From NCBI RefSeq assembly GCF_052857255.1, contig NC_135502.1, forward strand, positions 187,733,806-187,797,805: a stretch of DNA of 64,000 bases, given 5' to 3'. This DNA comes from Amblyomma americanum (Eukaryota > Arthropoda > Arachnida > Ixodida > Ixodidae). The notes beneath the pieces were generated by a model. That model saw only the letters and a program-made list of their open reading frames with translations, made no database searches and was not told the origin of the DNA. Positions within the stretch are counted from its first letter, which is position 1. Every line of letters starts with the position of its first letter. The translations under genes were made by a program, and so were the position numbers. Shown piece by piece: positions 55,818 through 64,000 of this stretch.

Positions 55818-58583
55818 TCAGGATTTATGCGCAAGTGCACAGAGGAATGACGAAACCGTTGGGCAGTCAACCGTGTCGGCGGATAGCGCATTCCAATCGC
55901 AAATAGTGCACGGAAAAAAGGAATTTTTAAATGCGTTAGTCCTGCACGAAAAATCTAGGACTTTCTTGGTGTGATATGAGCGCGTAGAGCGGCGGTTAGC
56001 TGGCAGAATGTATAAACTTTTGTCTATTCCCAACCGGTTATGGTAGAGTAAATAGAAAAATTTCAACCTATCCCGGGTAACGTCTCAATGTGAGACTTTC
56101 CAGTTCTGCAGCTTCTAGGAGTAATGATGGGGACATGCGCCAGCTGTATGAGTTAAAAATGAACCTAGCTGATTTTCTTTGAACTTTCTCAAGTTTGGTA
56201 ATATTAGATTGTGTATGTGGATCCCAGACAATCGCGGCATACTCTAAGGCGGTTCGGATAAATGTTTTGTAGGCTAAAATTTTGATTTCAGGTGAAGCGT
56301 TCCCTAACGTACGCCTTAAAAATCCAAGTTTCTTCATAGCTCTATTGTAGGTGTGTTTTACATGTTCATACCACCTAAGATCTGATGAAATAATAACTCC
56401 TAAGTATTTATAGCTGGAAACGACAAATAAGCACTGGTTGTTAATGTTATAAGCAAATGTTAACGGGTTCTTTTTGTGTGTAACGGTCATTGCCACGGTC
56501 TTTTTAAGATTAATAGTCATCTGCCAATTTGAGCACCAAGTTTGTACTTTAGATAGGGAGGTGCTTAAAACTGCCTGGTCATTCGCATTACGTATTTCAT
56601 TATACATCATGCAGTTGTCTGCAAAAAGCCTGATCTTGACGCTTATGTCACTGACGATATCATTTATGAAAATCAGAAAGAATAGCGGACCTAAAACGAA
56701 GCCTTTTGGAATGCCTGAGTGAACGTTTGCGGAAGAAGAAGCTGCATCATTGACTTGAACACATTGCTTCCGTAAAGAGAGGTATTCTTGAATCCAGTTA
56801 ATTAAGGTGTTGTTCTTTAGTATGGGCCTTACTTTCAGCAGTAATTTGGAGTGAGAGACGCGGTCAAATGCTTTCTCGAAATCGAGGAAAATTATGTCAA
56901 CTTGGCTTTGCTTATCTAAAGCTGCTGCTAAATCATGAACTGTTTCGATGAGCTGAGTTGCGGTGGAAAACCCTCGCCTAAACCCATGTTGTCTGGTATC
57001 AATTAATGCGTTGTCATTCAGAAAGACAGATATGTGTTTGAATATTATGTGTTCGAGCAATTTAGCACATGTGCAAAGTAAAGAAATTGGCCTGTACGAC
57101 GTGAGGAGGGACGGATTTTCTGTTTTTGGTATGGGAACGATCTTTGCGTACTTCCATTTGGCTGGGAGTTCCGCGCTTGATAATGACTTCTTGAATATCA
57201 AAGTCAGGTATCTTGAACACCACTCGGCGTAGCGGAAAAGAAATGCGTTTTGGAATTCCATCAGCTCCAGGCGATTTTTTTGTGTCTAGATTGAGTAAAA
57301 GTGCTAATACCCCTTCCTGAGTAATCGTGACGTCACCAATTGGCAGAACGTGTTCATAAACTGGAAAGTGTGGGCTGATACCGTCATCATGCGTAAACAC
57401 CGAGCAGAAGTACTGGTTGAGCGCATCTGCGATATTTGCATTGTCAGTGATAAAAGTATCACCGATACACAGTTTGGGTGCAACTTTCGTTTTCGGCGAC
57501 AAGTGCTGCGAGAACTTCTCCGGGGAAGAGACCAGAAAGTTTTTTAGCGTTATTTTTTGAAAATGATCTTTCGCGTTTTTTAGTTTTTCAGCTAATGATA
57601 CACGGAAGCCAAGCAACCTGTTACAAGTGGAAATAGTGGGGCGTAGTTTGTGTTGTTTTCTTGCCTTTTTTAGCTTACGTTCTAGCCGCACGATTTCTTT
57701 TGTTACCCAGGGATTGCGTTTCCGCAGCACTTTTCGCTTCACCGGAACAAACTATTGCACACATTCTAAGACAAGGCATTTAAAGGAACACCACAGGCCA
57801 TCAATTGAATATTCATTTGACCCACACATAACTTGAAATGTAGAAAACGAGCTTTCCAGTGCATCAAGGACATCAATATCATTGGCATGCGAGAAAATAG
57901 GGACAGTTCTTTCTTGCTTTTCAATATTTGAATCGAAGTTCACTTCCAAAGTTAGGTAAACAGTTTTGTGGTCTGATATGCGTTCGGACACCTGAACTTG
58001 TGGGTTTCTACGAATAACAGCGGCGTTTGCAAGAAAAAGGTCCAGAATTGACAGTGTGTTATTGTGAACACGGGTAGGTTCTTTGACAAGCTGAGTAAGG
58101 CTATGGAGAACTACTATATCAACGAAAGGCTCAGAAGCACTTGAAAGGGGCTCAGGAAAATCATTCCAATTGACAGATGGAACATTAAAGTCTCCTGTAA
58201 GGAGCCATAGCACAGCGCTTTTTCCTGCAGGCGCACAAGAACTCATTAAGGTTTTTCAAGAAGACGTTGTCGCAGTTTGGTGGACGATAGAACCCTCCTA
58301 CAATTAAATTACATTCATTGAGAAAAAGTTTTACATCAACGCATTCAATTCCTGTAATATCAGGCAGCCTAGTAGCCTTCAGCGTTTCTTTGAGAAGAAT
58401 AGCAATGCCGCCGCCACGGGAATCTCTGTCGTGTCTGTAAATTTTGTACCCATTGGGTGTTATTTCCCAGTCGGTGACACCACTATGTAACCAGGTTTCT
58501 GTTATTACTAGAACGTGGGGTTTGTGCGTAGTTACGATGCTTTCTAATTCAGCAGTTTTGTTTAGTATGCTTCGGGCGTTCAT
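55818..58583 (-). pseudogene. CR1-like ORF2: endonuclease and reverse transcriptase
   Basis: The endonuclease starts NARSILNKTAELESIV (58583), with HVLVITETWL near 58510, TGDFNVPSVNW near 58190 and RISDHKTVYL near 57970. The RT has SPGADGIP near 57270, FLDFEKAFDRVSHSKLL near 56880, IPKGFVLGPLFFLIFINDI near 56700 and ASPEIKILAYKTFIRTALEY near 56270. The active site is FADNCMMY near 56620 where CR1-type elements have FADD, so the second catalytic aspartate is lost (GACGAC to GACAAC, a CpG change). Frameshifts are near 58220, 57250 and 56067. Confidence 0.85.
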
Positions 58584-58628
58584 GTTTAGACACCGAAGTT
58601 CAGATTTTTCTTTAACGCAGTCATTAAG

Positions 58629-59735
58629 TCAATGCTGTTTAGGGCTTTCAGGACGTAGACTGACTGGCACTCTTGCCATCTGAGCGCTGTCCCACTGATA
58701 TATTTGTTTGTCAACCTTAATTTTGTCGTACTGAAGCTTTACTTTTATACCTGCTTTCCTTTCTTCAACCGTGCTGTCCCAAAGGTTTTTCCTAATCTGC
58801 CGAGTCACTGCTGAAAAATCTTCTGAAACTGAAATACTTTGCCTCTTGAGCTTGTGGCAGTTACGCAGCACGTTCGTTTTTTCTCGGTGATCTATCAACC
58901 TCATAATAATAGGCCGGTGCTTGATTGCCTGCTTGCGGCCCATCCTATGCAGTCTCTCAACGGAAGTTACCTGAACACCTAGGTATTCAGAAAACACTTT
59001 ATCATTTAGAGTAGTCATCAGTGACTCGGGAGTTTCGTCTGCCTGTTCTTCAATACCAAAAAAGATCAGGTTGTTTCGTCTGCTTCTGTCCTCTAAATCT
59101 ACTAGCTTCTTTTCAAGACATTGTATTGTTCGTTCCATGTTCTCGAAGTGCTCTGCTAGAACGGAATATTTGGACGCTATGGCTTCCACGGTTTCAAGCT
59201 TAGACTCTATTGCATTTAATCGCTTCTCTATGTTTTTTTGACCGTCAAGAAGTTGTTTCAGCAAATGTTCAGTATTGGGGCCAGGATTGGTTTCAACATC
59301 GCCGCTCAGCAGTGGCAAAGAAAGCAAAAACTGTTTTACATAAGAACAGAAGGCACAAAAGCTGCGAGGGCACGCCAGCTGGACAAAACAGCGGTCAGAG
59401 GTTTTGACAGTGGAATATTTGTTACTAACCTGCGTGAACAACATGAAGGGGTTCGTCATAGCTCTGCCGGACGACCAGCTGACATGCCCACTGAAAGAAT
59501 TCCGTGGCAGGAGGCTGCTTAAGTAGTCGGGTGGGACGGAAGTCGAGTGCAGTGGTTTCCGGTGCGGTCTTGTCAAAAGACAGGAGTGCGGAAGAGGCCT
59601 GCTTGCGCAGTCTCCGTGCGGGTAGAGAGGGGGGAGTGCCAGGGGGACGAAACCGGTCGTATCTTGCTGGGTGCTGGCCATCGTTGCCAGGGCCGGTAGC
59701 AGAATCTGCGTGAACAACATGAAGGGGTTCGTCAT
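58629..59735 (-). CDS. CR1-like ORF1 protein with 2A ribosome-skipping motif (368 aa)
   Basis: This ORF1 RNA-binding protein is open for 368 residues. MTNPFMLFTQ occurs twice (residues 1-10 and 93-102) because the 5' monomer is repeated, so the natural start may be Met93. A hydrophobic stretch (residues about 132-144, SYVKQFLLSLPLL) leads into SGDVETNPGP (residues 144-153), an exact match to the 2A consensus D-V-E-x-N-P-G-P. Next come a coiled coil (residues about 155-210, LLDGQKNIEKRLNAIESKL) and an RNA-binding region of L1/CR1 ORF1 type (RRNNLIFFGIEEQ near 218, then VERLHRMGRKQAI). 2A would release the N-terminal peptide during translation. Intact frame in an otherwise dead element. Confidence 0.8.
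   Translation of the reverse strand: MTNPFMLFTQILLPALATMASTQQDTTGFVPLALPPLYPHGDCASRPLPHSCLLTRPHRKPLHSTSVPPDYLSSLLPRNSFSGHVSWSSGRAMTNPFMLFTQVSNKYSTVKTSDRCFVQLACPRSFCAFCSYVKQFLLSLPLLSGDVETNPGPNTEHLLKQLLDGQKNIEKRLNAIESKLETVEAIASKYSVLAEHFENMERTIQCLEKKLVDLEDRSRRNNLIFFGIEEQADETPESLMTTLNDKVFSEYLGVQVTSVERLHRMGRKQAIKHRPIIMRLIDHREKTNVLRNCHKLKRQSISVSEDFSAVTRQIRKNLWDSTVEERKAGIKVKLQYDKIKVDKQIYQWDSAQMARVPVSLRPESPKQH
59277..59303 (-). promoter_or_regulatory. 2A-type translational recoding motif
   Basis: The codons read GDVETNPGP. Ribosomes skip the bond between the last Gly and Pro in 2A sequences, giving two products from one frame. 2A motifs are known in N-termini of some animal non-LTR retrotransposons and in trypanosome LINEs. 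Activity here is inferred. Confidence 0.75.
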
Positions 59736-59767
59736 AGCTCTGCCGGACGACCAGCTGACATGCCCAC
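59432..59767 (-). repeat. 5' monomer repeat of the CR1-like LINE
   Basis: A 60-bp sequence (starting GTGGGCATGTCAGCTGGTCG on the minus strand) is present at 59767-59708 and at 59491-59432, a period of 276 bp. Tandem 5' monomers act as internal promoters in several LINE families; this role is inferred here. Confidence 0.7.
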
Positions 59768-61920
59768 TATTAGTCCCGGTAATGACTGTTTAATCGATTG
59801 GCCTTGCTTGAAAAAAGAAAGGTTGAAGCCTAGTCCGCTCCTCTCCAGTTTGGTCTCCAACCCTTGCAGGTACAACATGAACAACAAAGGAGACAGAGGA
59901 CATCCTTGCCTAAGCCCCCGATGTATCTCTACAGGCCCTGATACATTTTTTTCCCATTTTATAAGCACTCTGTTACCTTTACATATATATATATATCTTT
60001 TAAAAGATTAATTACTCCCTCTTCCACGTTCAATGTGCCCAGTATGTCCCCCAAATGCTCTTGGATAACATTGTCGTAGGCTCCCCTAACATTCAGAAAT
60101 GCTAGCCATAGGGGCCTGTGTTCCTTTTCAGCAATCTCTATACACTGTGTCAATGAAAACAGATTGTCCTCCAACCTCCTTTGTTTCCGGAACTCATTTT
60201 GTAGCTCCCCTAGCACCCCCTCATCCTCCTTCCAATCCTGCAGTCTGTCCTTTATAATCTACATCACCACCCTGTAAACCACAGACGTCACTGTTATGGG
60301 AGGGTAGTTACGTCAGCTATGTCCCCCTTTCCCTTATATATCATGTTCATCCTACTTAATCACCATTCATCGGGGGCTTTGCCGTCCACTGTTATTTTGT
60401 TCACTACCTGTATTAATGTTTGCTTGGATTTTGGTACTAGCTTCTTTATCAATATAATCAGAATACCATCTGGTCCTGTCGACTTGCAACTAAGAACCTT
60501 CTTCTCTGCCCTTTCCCACTCGCTTTGCTCCAGTGAAGCAATTGCAGTAACCGGTCTATCTTCCTTCGATAAATTATGTGCAACATTTCTTCCTTAAAAT
60601 TTTTCTGTCATCCTTGTTCCTATGTGTTTCATTGCTTCATCCCGTTCTAGTCGAATACCCTGATCTGTAACAATAAACCTTTGCCCTAGCCTAGTCTTAT
60701 TACTCATTGTATTTAGATGTTTCCAGAATTTCTGAGCTGATTTTCTATCCTTTTTAGTATTTACTAATGACCTCCATTGGGCACCCTTTTTTCTAATTTT
60801 CCCATTAATCAAATAGGATGCTTCCCTTCTGCACTTTATGAAGGTATCCCATTCTCTGTCTACTTTAGCTTCTGGTTCCCCCCTCTTCTTGGAATATCTG
60901 TGTTCCCTGGACGCTTCCTGACGTTTCTCTATCGCCTTCTTGGCCTCCTCATCCCACCAACTCTTGGGTTTGCGTCTTTTCCCTTTTGACTTTACTCGCA
61001 CCTTAGCTAGCTCTAGCTCAAGTAATCAAGTTAATTTGCTATAAGTCCATTCCGTTTCATTATCCTCAAAAATTACTTTCTCAATTTGTTTGTTTGGCTG
61101 CTGCTTCCAATTGCTTTTCTGAGTAAAATTTCCCCTCTGATTGTTCATCTCGCTTTAGTCCTACATTGGTTTCTCTTCTGAAACTCAACTTGATGCGTTT
61201 GTGGTCACTACGTAGACTTCTGGAACCATGTTCATCTGTGCTCATTACCCCTAATCTATTATACATCCTCTGTGAAATTAGTGCATAAACTATCGTCGAG
61301 TGCAGACTCCCTGCCTCCCATGTCATGAGCCCTTCGCACTTCTCGGTACTGTTGCATAATACTAAATCATGCCTGTCACACATGTCCTGCAGCATGCTTC
61401 CTGTCGAATCTGTGTACCCATCCTGGTCTTCTATGTGTGCATTCATGTCGCCTAATATAATTATCTCGCCCTGTCCTCCTAGCTCGTCAATGTCGCTTGG
61501 GATACATTCTAACATTTTCCTGTTTTCCTCTTTGGCATTAGCTCCTGTCCACACATATACAAAGCCAAGAAGTGTTTGCTCTCCTGCCACTTTTCCTTTT
61601 AGCCATAAATGTTCCTTGCATCCCAGTTTAACCCTTTGGAAATTCTTACTTTTATGATTGAATGCCCCAATTCCACCTTCCTTTCTGCTGCCCTCTGTTC
61701 TATTGCAATATTCCAATGCGTAGTCTGGGTTACAGGGAGGTTGCTCCATGTCTCTAAGATGTGCTTCCACTAAACCATATACCATTAATTCCTCCTGCCT
61801 TAAATGTTCTTCTATTTCCTCCCATTTCAGTCTATTCCTGCCACCTTGCATGTTAATGAAACATATATCTGAATTAACTTGGCCCTGGTGCTTGCGTCTA
61901 TTTCTTCTCCTATGGTTCAA
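59768..61920 (-). pseudogene. LINE copy C ORF2: endonuclease and N-terminal RT
   Basis: The endonuclease frame 61920-61081 is 279 residues and has LGDMNAHIED near 61465. RT pieces follow at 61001-60594 (KSWWDEEAKKAIEKRQEASR), 60216-59959 (FRKQRRLEDNLFSLTQCIEI, with FLNVRGAYDNV) and 59968-59768 (RGLRQGCPLSPLLFMLYLQG). Frameshifts lie near 61040, 60590 and 59960, with more stops than in copies A and B. The RT continues after the CR1-like insertion at 55616. Confidence 0.8.
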
Positions 61921-62047
61921 TCGTCCCTTTGAGCTTGCTTCTTCCTTCTCTACACTGGTTCCCTCAGAGCTCTGGGTCCCCCCAAAAAAGCTGTTGCCTG
62001 GCGACCTATCCTACTACCCACCCTCTTGCCAGTGGCACCACCGTAGT

Positions 62048-62176
62048 CCATAATATTAAAGCAGCGCTAAGCAACAAGGATGAAGAAAGAAAGGAACACA
62101 CACACTTCGTCCTTGTTGCTTAGCGCTGCTTTAATATTATGGAGCATTTCCAACTCGTCCAATCTGCCGTTCTTCT
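62048..62176. mobile_element. 129-bp hairpin insertion in LINE copy C
   Basis: It is bounded by an 11-bp target duplication ACCACCGTAGT (62037-62047 and 62177-62187). Arms 62048-62085 and 62105-62142 are 38 nt each with one mismatch (core GCAGCGCTAAGCAACAAGGA), with a 19-nt loop. A further 34 bp follows the right arm. Copy A shows the empty site (2096-2107). The family is not recognised. Confidence 0.8.
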
Positions 62177-62187
62177 ACCACCGTAGT

Positions 62188-62495
62188 GAATGGCATCCTG
62201 TGCAAAAGGGTGGGGCCTGACCGCGTACACTTCCCTGTTAACTTCCATTACCCCCTATCCTAGTCGTCGACTCATTAACCTAATTACACAGTTAGCCTTA
62301 ACGACCCTTCTTTCCATTCTGCTAGACTGCCTCTGGACCTCTGGGATTGTGCATATGGCGACATGCACACTCTTTTATAGGCCTCTCTAAGCCTACGCAT
62401 CCCCACTTCTAACTGCTTCTCGAGATTCTGGCTCCTCCCCTTCAGCACATCGGTGAGACCAGCATGGATAACGACAACGTGTTCGCCATCCATCT
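62188..62495 (-). pseudogene. LINE copy C ORF1, SGNH-hydrolase fragment
   Basis: The minus strand begins EHVVVIHAGLTDVLKG (62487-62440), the G-x-N-D block of SGNH hydrolases with T in place of N. Further on, after frame changes, comes a degenerate D-x-I-H block near 62215 that aligns with copy A. 5'-truncated before the serine block. Confidence 0.55.
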
Positions 62496-62527
62496 AACAT
62501 TTTGTGGTTCGCCATCCATCTAACATT
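62481..62527. repeat. 26-bp direct repeat at the C/D junction
   Basis: GTTCGCCATCCATCTAACATT is present at 62481-62501 and at 62507-62527, exactly where copy C (minus) meets copy D (plus). It may mark the insertion or recombination point. Confidence 0.75.
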
Positions 62528-62541
62528 AGTGTGCTGCTAAG

Positions 62542-63602
62542 ATGGTCAAGCAACTGAAGATTAAATGCAAGGAGTGTAAGGCGTTGGTGAATTTGAAGGA
62601 AACGCGATTAGAATCTCTAGAAGAGGTCAAAGGCGCGGATTTTATGTGAAAATGTTGAGTATTAAGTGCACGCCTGGACAGGGCTGACGAAATGAACACC
62701 AGCCTAGTGTTACATATGGATGCTCTAGAAAAAGATCTACAGGTAGAGAGGGCAGAGAAGCGGAAACTTCAAGAACAGCTTAGTCAATTGTTGGAGGCAA
62801 AAATGGCTGACACCGCCGCCAAGCGAAGCCACATTGGCGGACATTCCAGCGCCAGCCACGAGGATGGGGCCTGCATTGGCATGGACAGCAATAGGAAAGT
62901 AGGTCAGGCAGGTTTAGACAGGAACAGCTACGCACTCACGGCAGCTAGGAAGTCTGCAGGCGATGCAGAGAAGGGGAGCAAGCTAAGTCCCACGAATAAG
63001 GTCACAGTAGCAGATAAGAGGCAGCATACTCGGGAAGTGAGGAGGGAGGAAGAGAGTATACCCTAGTGCTTATCGGTGGTGACTGAAATATGAGCAGGTG
63101 CAAGAGAACTATAATGGAGCGTGTAAAGGGTGATAAGCGAGTAGCAGTCGGGGCATTCCTAGGCAGGACACTGAATGGAGTACTGAGAGACACAAGAAGC
63201 GAACTTTCTAAGAATGTTGCAGAGCGCAATTCGCTAGCGGTAGCGGCGGGAATAAATGATGTCCTGCATGGTGAAGCCACAAAAGTAGTTTAAGGGCGAT
63301 TTAAGGGTGATAGCACAGCAAGTCCAGATCGTGGTGTACACAGTGCCGGAGGTGCAATGGACGGAACGGTGAAATTGCCAAGGATGTTGTGGCTGTTAAT
63401 CGGGGAGATAAGGGAACTTAAGCAGGAGAAAGGCTTTGAAGTGGCAGACATAAACAGGGAAGTGTATAGAGCAGGCTTTGGCGGAGGCTTAACACGAGAT
63501 GGCATCCACTTTAATGGATGGCTAGGAGCCGAGATAGGATGGCGCCTGGCAGGCCAGAGGGCAGTAGCTTTTTTAGGGGGTCCACTGTGGATTAGGGCGT
63601 AG
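62542..63602 (+). pseudogene. LINE copy D ORF1: zinc finger, coiled coil, SGNH hydrolase
   Basis: From ATG at 62542 the protein has a Cys-rich start (KIKCKECKALVNL), a coiled coil (LEKDLQVERAEKRKLQEQLS near 62725) and a polar linker. An SGNH-hydrolase domain follows: block I reads VLIGGD-stop-NMSR (63066-63098), block III GINDVLHG near 63250, block V TRDGIHFNG near 63490, ending AFLGGP. The catalytic serine codon of block I is TGA (63084-63086). Two further in-frame TGA codons (62647, 62656) fall where the zinc finger is expected to have Cys. Frameshifts lie at about 63060 and 63290. The enzyme would be an esterase-type hydrolase; its LINE function is unknown. Confidence 0.7.
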
Positions 63603-63718
63603 GGGTAGGTAGAAGCAAAGTAGAAATTGTAACAATTGAGGCTTACGCCAATAAAATGGCCACTAGGAGGTCCAGGAAGAAAACTACAAAAAAGAAATTT
63701 AACACTAGGATCAGGGTA

Positions 63719-63890
63719 CATAAACATGCAAGGCGGTAGAAAGAGAGCGAAGTGGTTAAAGATTAGAACAGCAGTTAAGGGATGAAGAAGTAGGCGTATA
63801 CGCGCTATGCGAGACATGATCTCAGGGATCTAGAAGACCCCACCATGTATTGATGGCTACGTCTGGGAAGGGAGCAACAGAATAACAGAG
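63719..63890 (+). pseudogene. LINE copy D ORF2 start
   Basis: INMQGGRKRAKW and, after stops, CIDGYVWEGSNR align with NMQGGRNRLKW and CNPDYAWEYCNR in copies A and C. It contains a TGA and a TAG. The homology ends near 63890. Confidence 0.6.
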
Positions 63891-64000
63891 AGCACGACAC
63901 CGGTCGCCGCACAATGCTCACCACACTCCTGATGTTTCAGGTGCTGTCGCACTGGCCACCTGCTTGTATGTGGGTGCCGCCTTCATCTCCCGCCCTCACG
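63891..64000. other. Window end, unassigned
   Basis: A GC-richer sequence of about 110 bp is unrelated to LINE copy D. Too short to classify. Confidence 0.3.

Larger units (their letters stand above)
55617..59767 (-). mobile_element. CR1-like LINE with 2A motif, full length, inserted in LINE copy C
   Basis: The element is 4,151 bp, bounded by TATTA (55612-55616 and 59768-59772), with a 9-A tail (T-run at 55617-55625). It has a 5' region, ORF1 and ORF2 in order on the minus strand. A 60-bp sequence at its 5' end (59708-59767) recurs 276 bp further in (59432-59491), suggesting tandem 5' monomers. ORF2 is frameshifted and the RT active site is altered, so this copy is dead. Confidence 0.88.
54442..62495 (-). 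mobile_element. SGNH-LINE family, copy C, split by a CR1-like LINE
   Basis: The 3' part (54442-55616) and 5' part (59768-62495) are two halves of one element. They join at the same point of the RT, where copy B is uninterrupted (at about 43641). The inserted element is 55617-59767, with TATTA on both sides. Copy C is more diverged than A and B. It also carries a 129-bp hairpin insertion at 62048-62176. Its 5' end lies within ORF1. Confidence 0.9.
62530..63890 (+). mobile_element. SGNH-LINE family, copy D (diverged), ORF1 and start of ORF2
   Basis: This + strand element contains a near-complete ORF1 (62542-63602) and, after about 120 bp, the first about 50 codons of ORF2 (INMQGGRKRAKW from 63719). 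These match the start of copies A and C. Similarity ends at about 63890. It is clearly diverged from A-C, a separate subfamily. Confidence 0.75.

Noticed and set aside
62647..63086. Selenocysteine recoding at the in-frame TGA codons
   Set aside because: No selenocysteine insertion element is evident, and the copy has frameshifts and other stops. Decay is sufficient.
1..64000. CRISPR arrays, operons, phage or bacterial genes
   Set aside because: No spaced direct-repeat arrays, no ribosome-binding-site-led gene strings, and all recognised proteins are eukaryotic transposon or animal types.

Overview
This is a eukaryotic window. It most likely comes from a hard tick (Ixodida) and is intronic, repeat-dense DNA. 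The reasons are: three copies of a tRNA-derived SINE resembling the tick family Ruka; many Tigger/pogo, Tc1, RTE, CR1-like and I-like element relics of the type that fill tick genomes; TTAA-flanked MITEs; and one animal-type exon. That exon (31633-31792, + strand) encodes a PDZ domain resembling PDZ3 of tight-junction protein ZO-1/polychaetoid. It has an AG acceptor and a non-canonical GC donor. The rest of the window is probably intron of that gene, or intron plus flank. No operons, CRISPR arrays, rRNA genes or free-standing tRNA genes were seen.

Layout. 1-9.8 kb: a LINE (copy A) that carries an SGNH-hydrolase ORF1, placed against a Tigger C-terminal half, then a SINE, an RTE relic and a TTAA MITE. 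9.8-19 kb: mostly unassigned, with an old Tigger shell, a Gypsy gag fragment and a LINE tail. 19-25.2 kb: a deleted Tigger with DNA-binding and PIP-box ends only, an I-clade RNase H relic, a Tigger fragment, a tandemly duplicated RTE tail and two long hairpins. 25.2-30.7 kb: a Gypsy retrotransposon inserted in a TTAA MITE. 31.6 kb: the host exon. 33.2-36.1 kb: a Tigger split by a 1,203-bp TTAA insertion.

37.2-53.4 kb is a nested stack read from matching ends. Tigger_5 (37181-53428) holds a long-TIR element with a 9-bp target duplication (37898-52388). That element holds a Tc1 element (38326-47153), which holds Tigger_6 (40340-46165), which holds LINE copy B. A second branch is Tigger_7 (47821-52222), which holds two SINEs. 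54.4-62.5 kb is LINE copy C, split by a CR1-like LINE (55617-59767) whose ORF1 carries a 2A ribosome-skipping motif. 62.5-63.9 kb is LINE copy D, head-to-head with C.

No transposon reading frame in the window is fully intact, so this is a fossil record of successive insertions rather than a working gene set. The most notable biology is: recurrent internally deleted Tiggers that keep only the CENP-B-like DNA-binding domain and a PCNA-binding PIP box; the 2A motif in a LINE ORF1; the SGNH-esterase ORF1 family; and the nested stack, which gives a relative insertion chronology. All family assignments are by eye; no database search was run.
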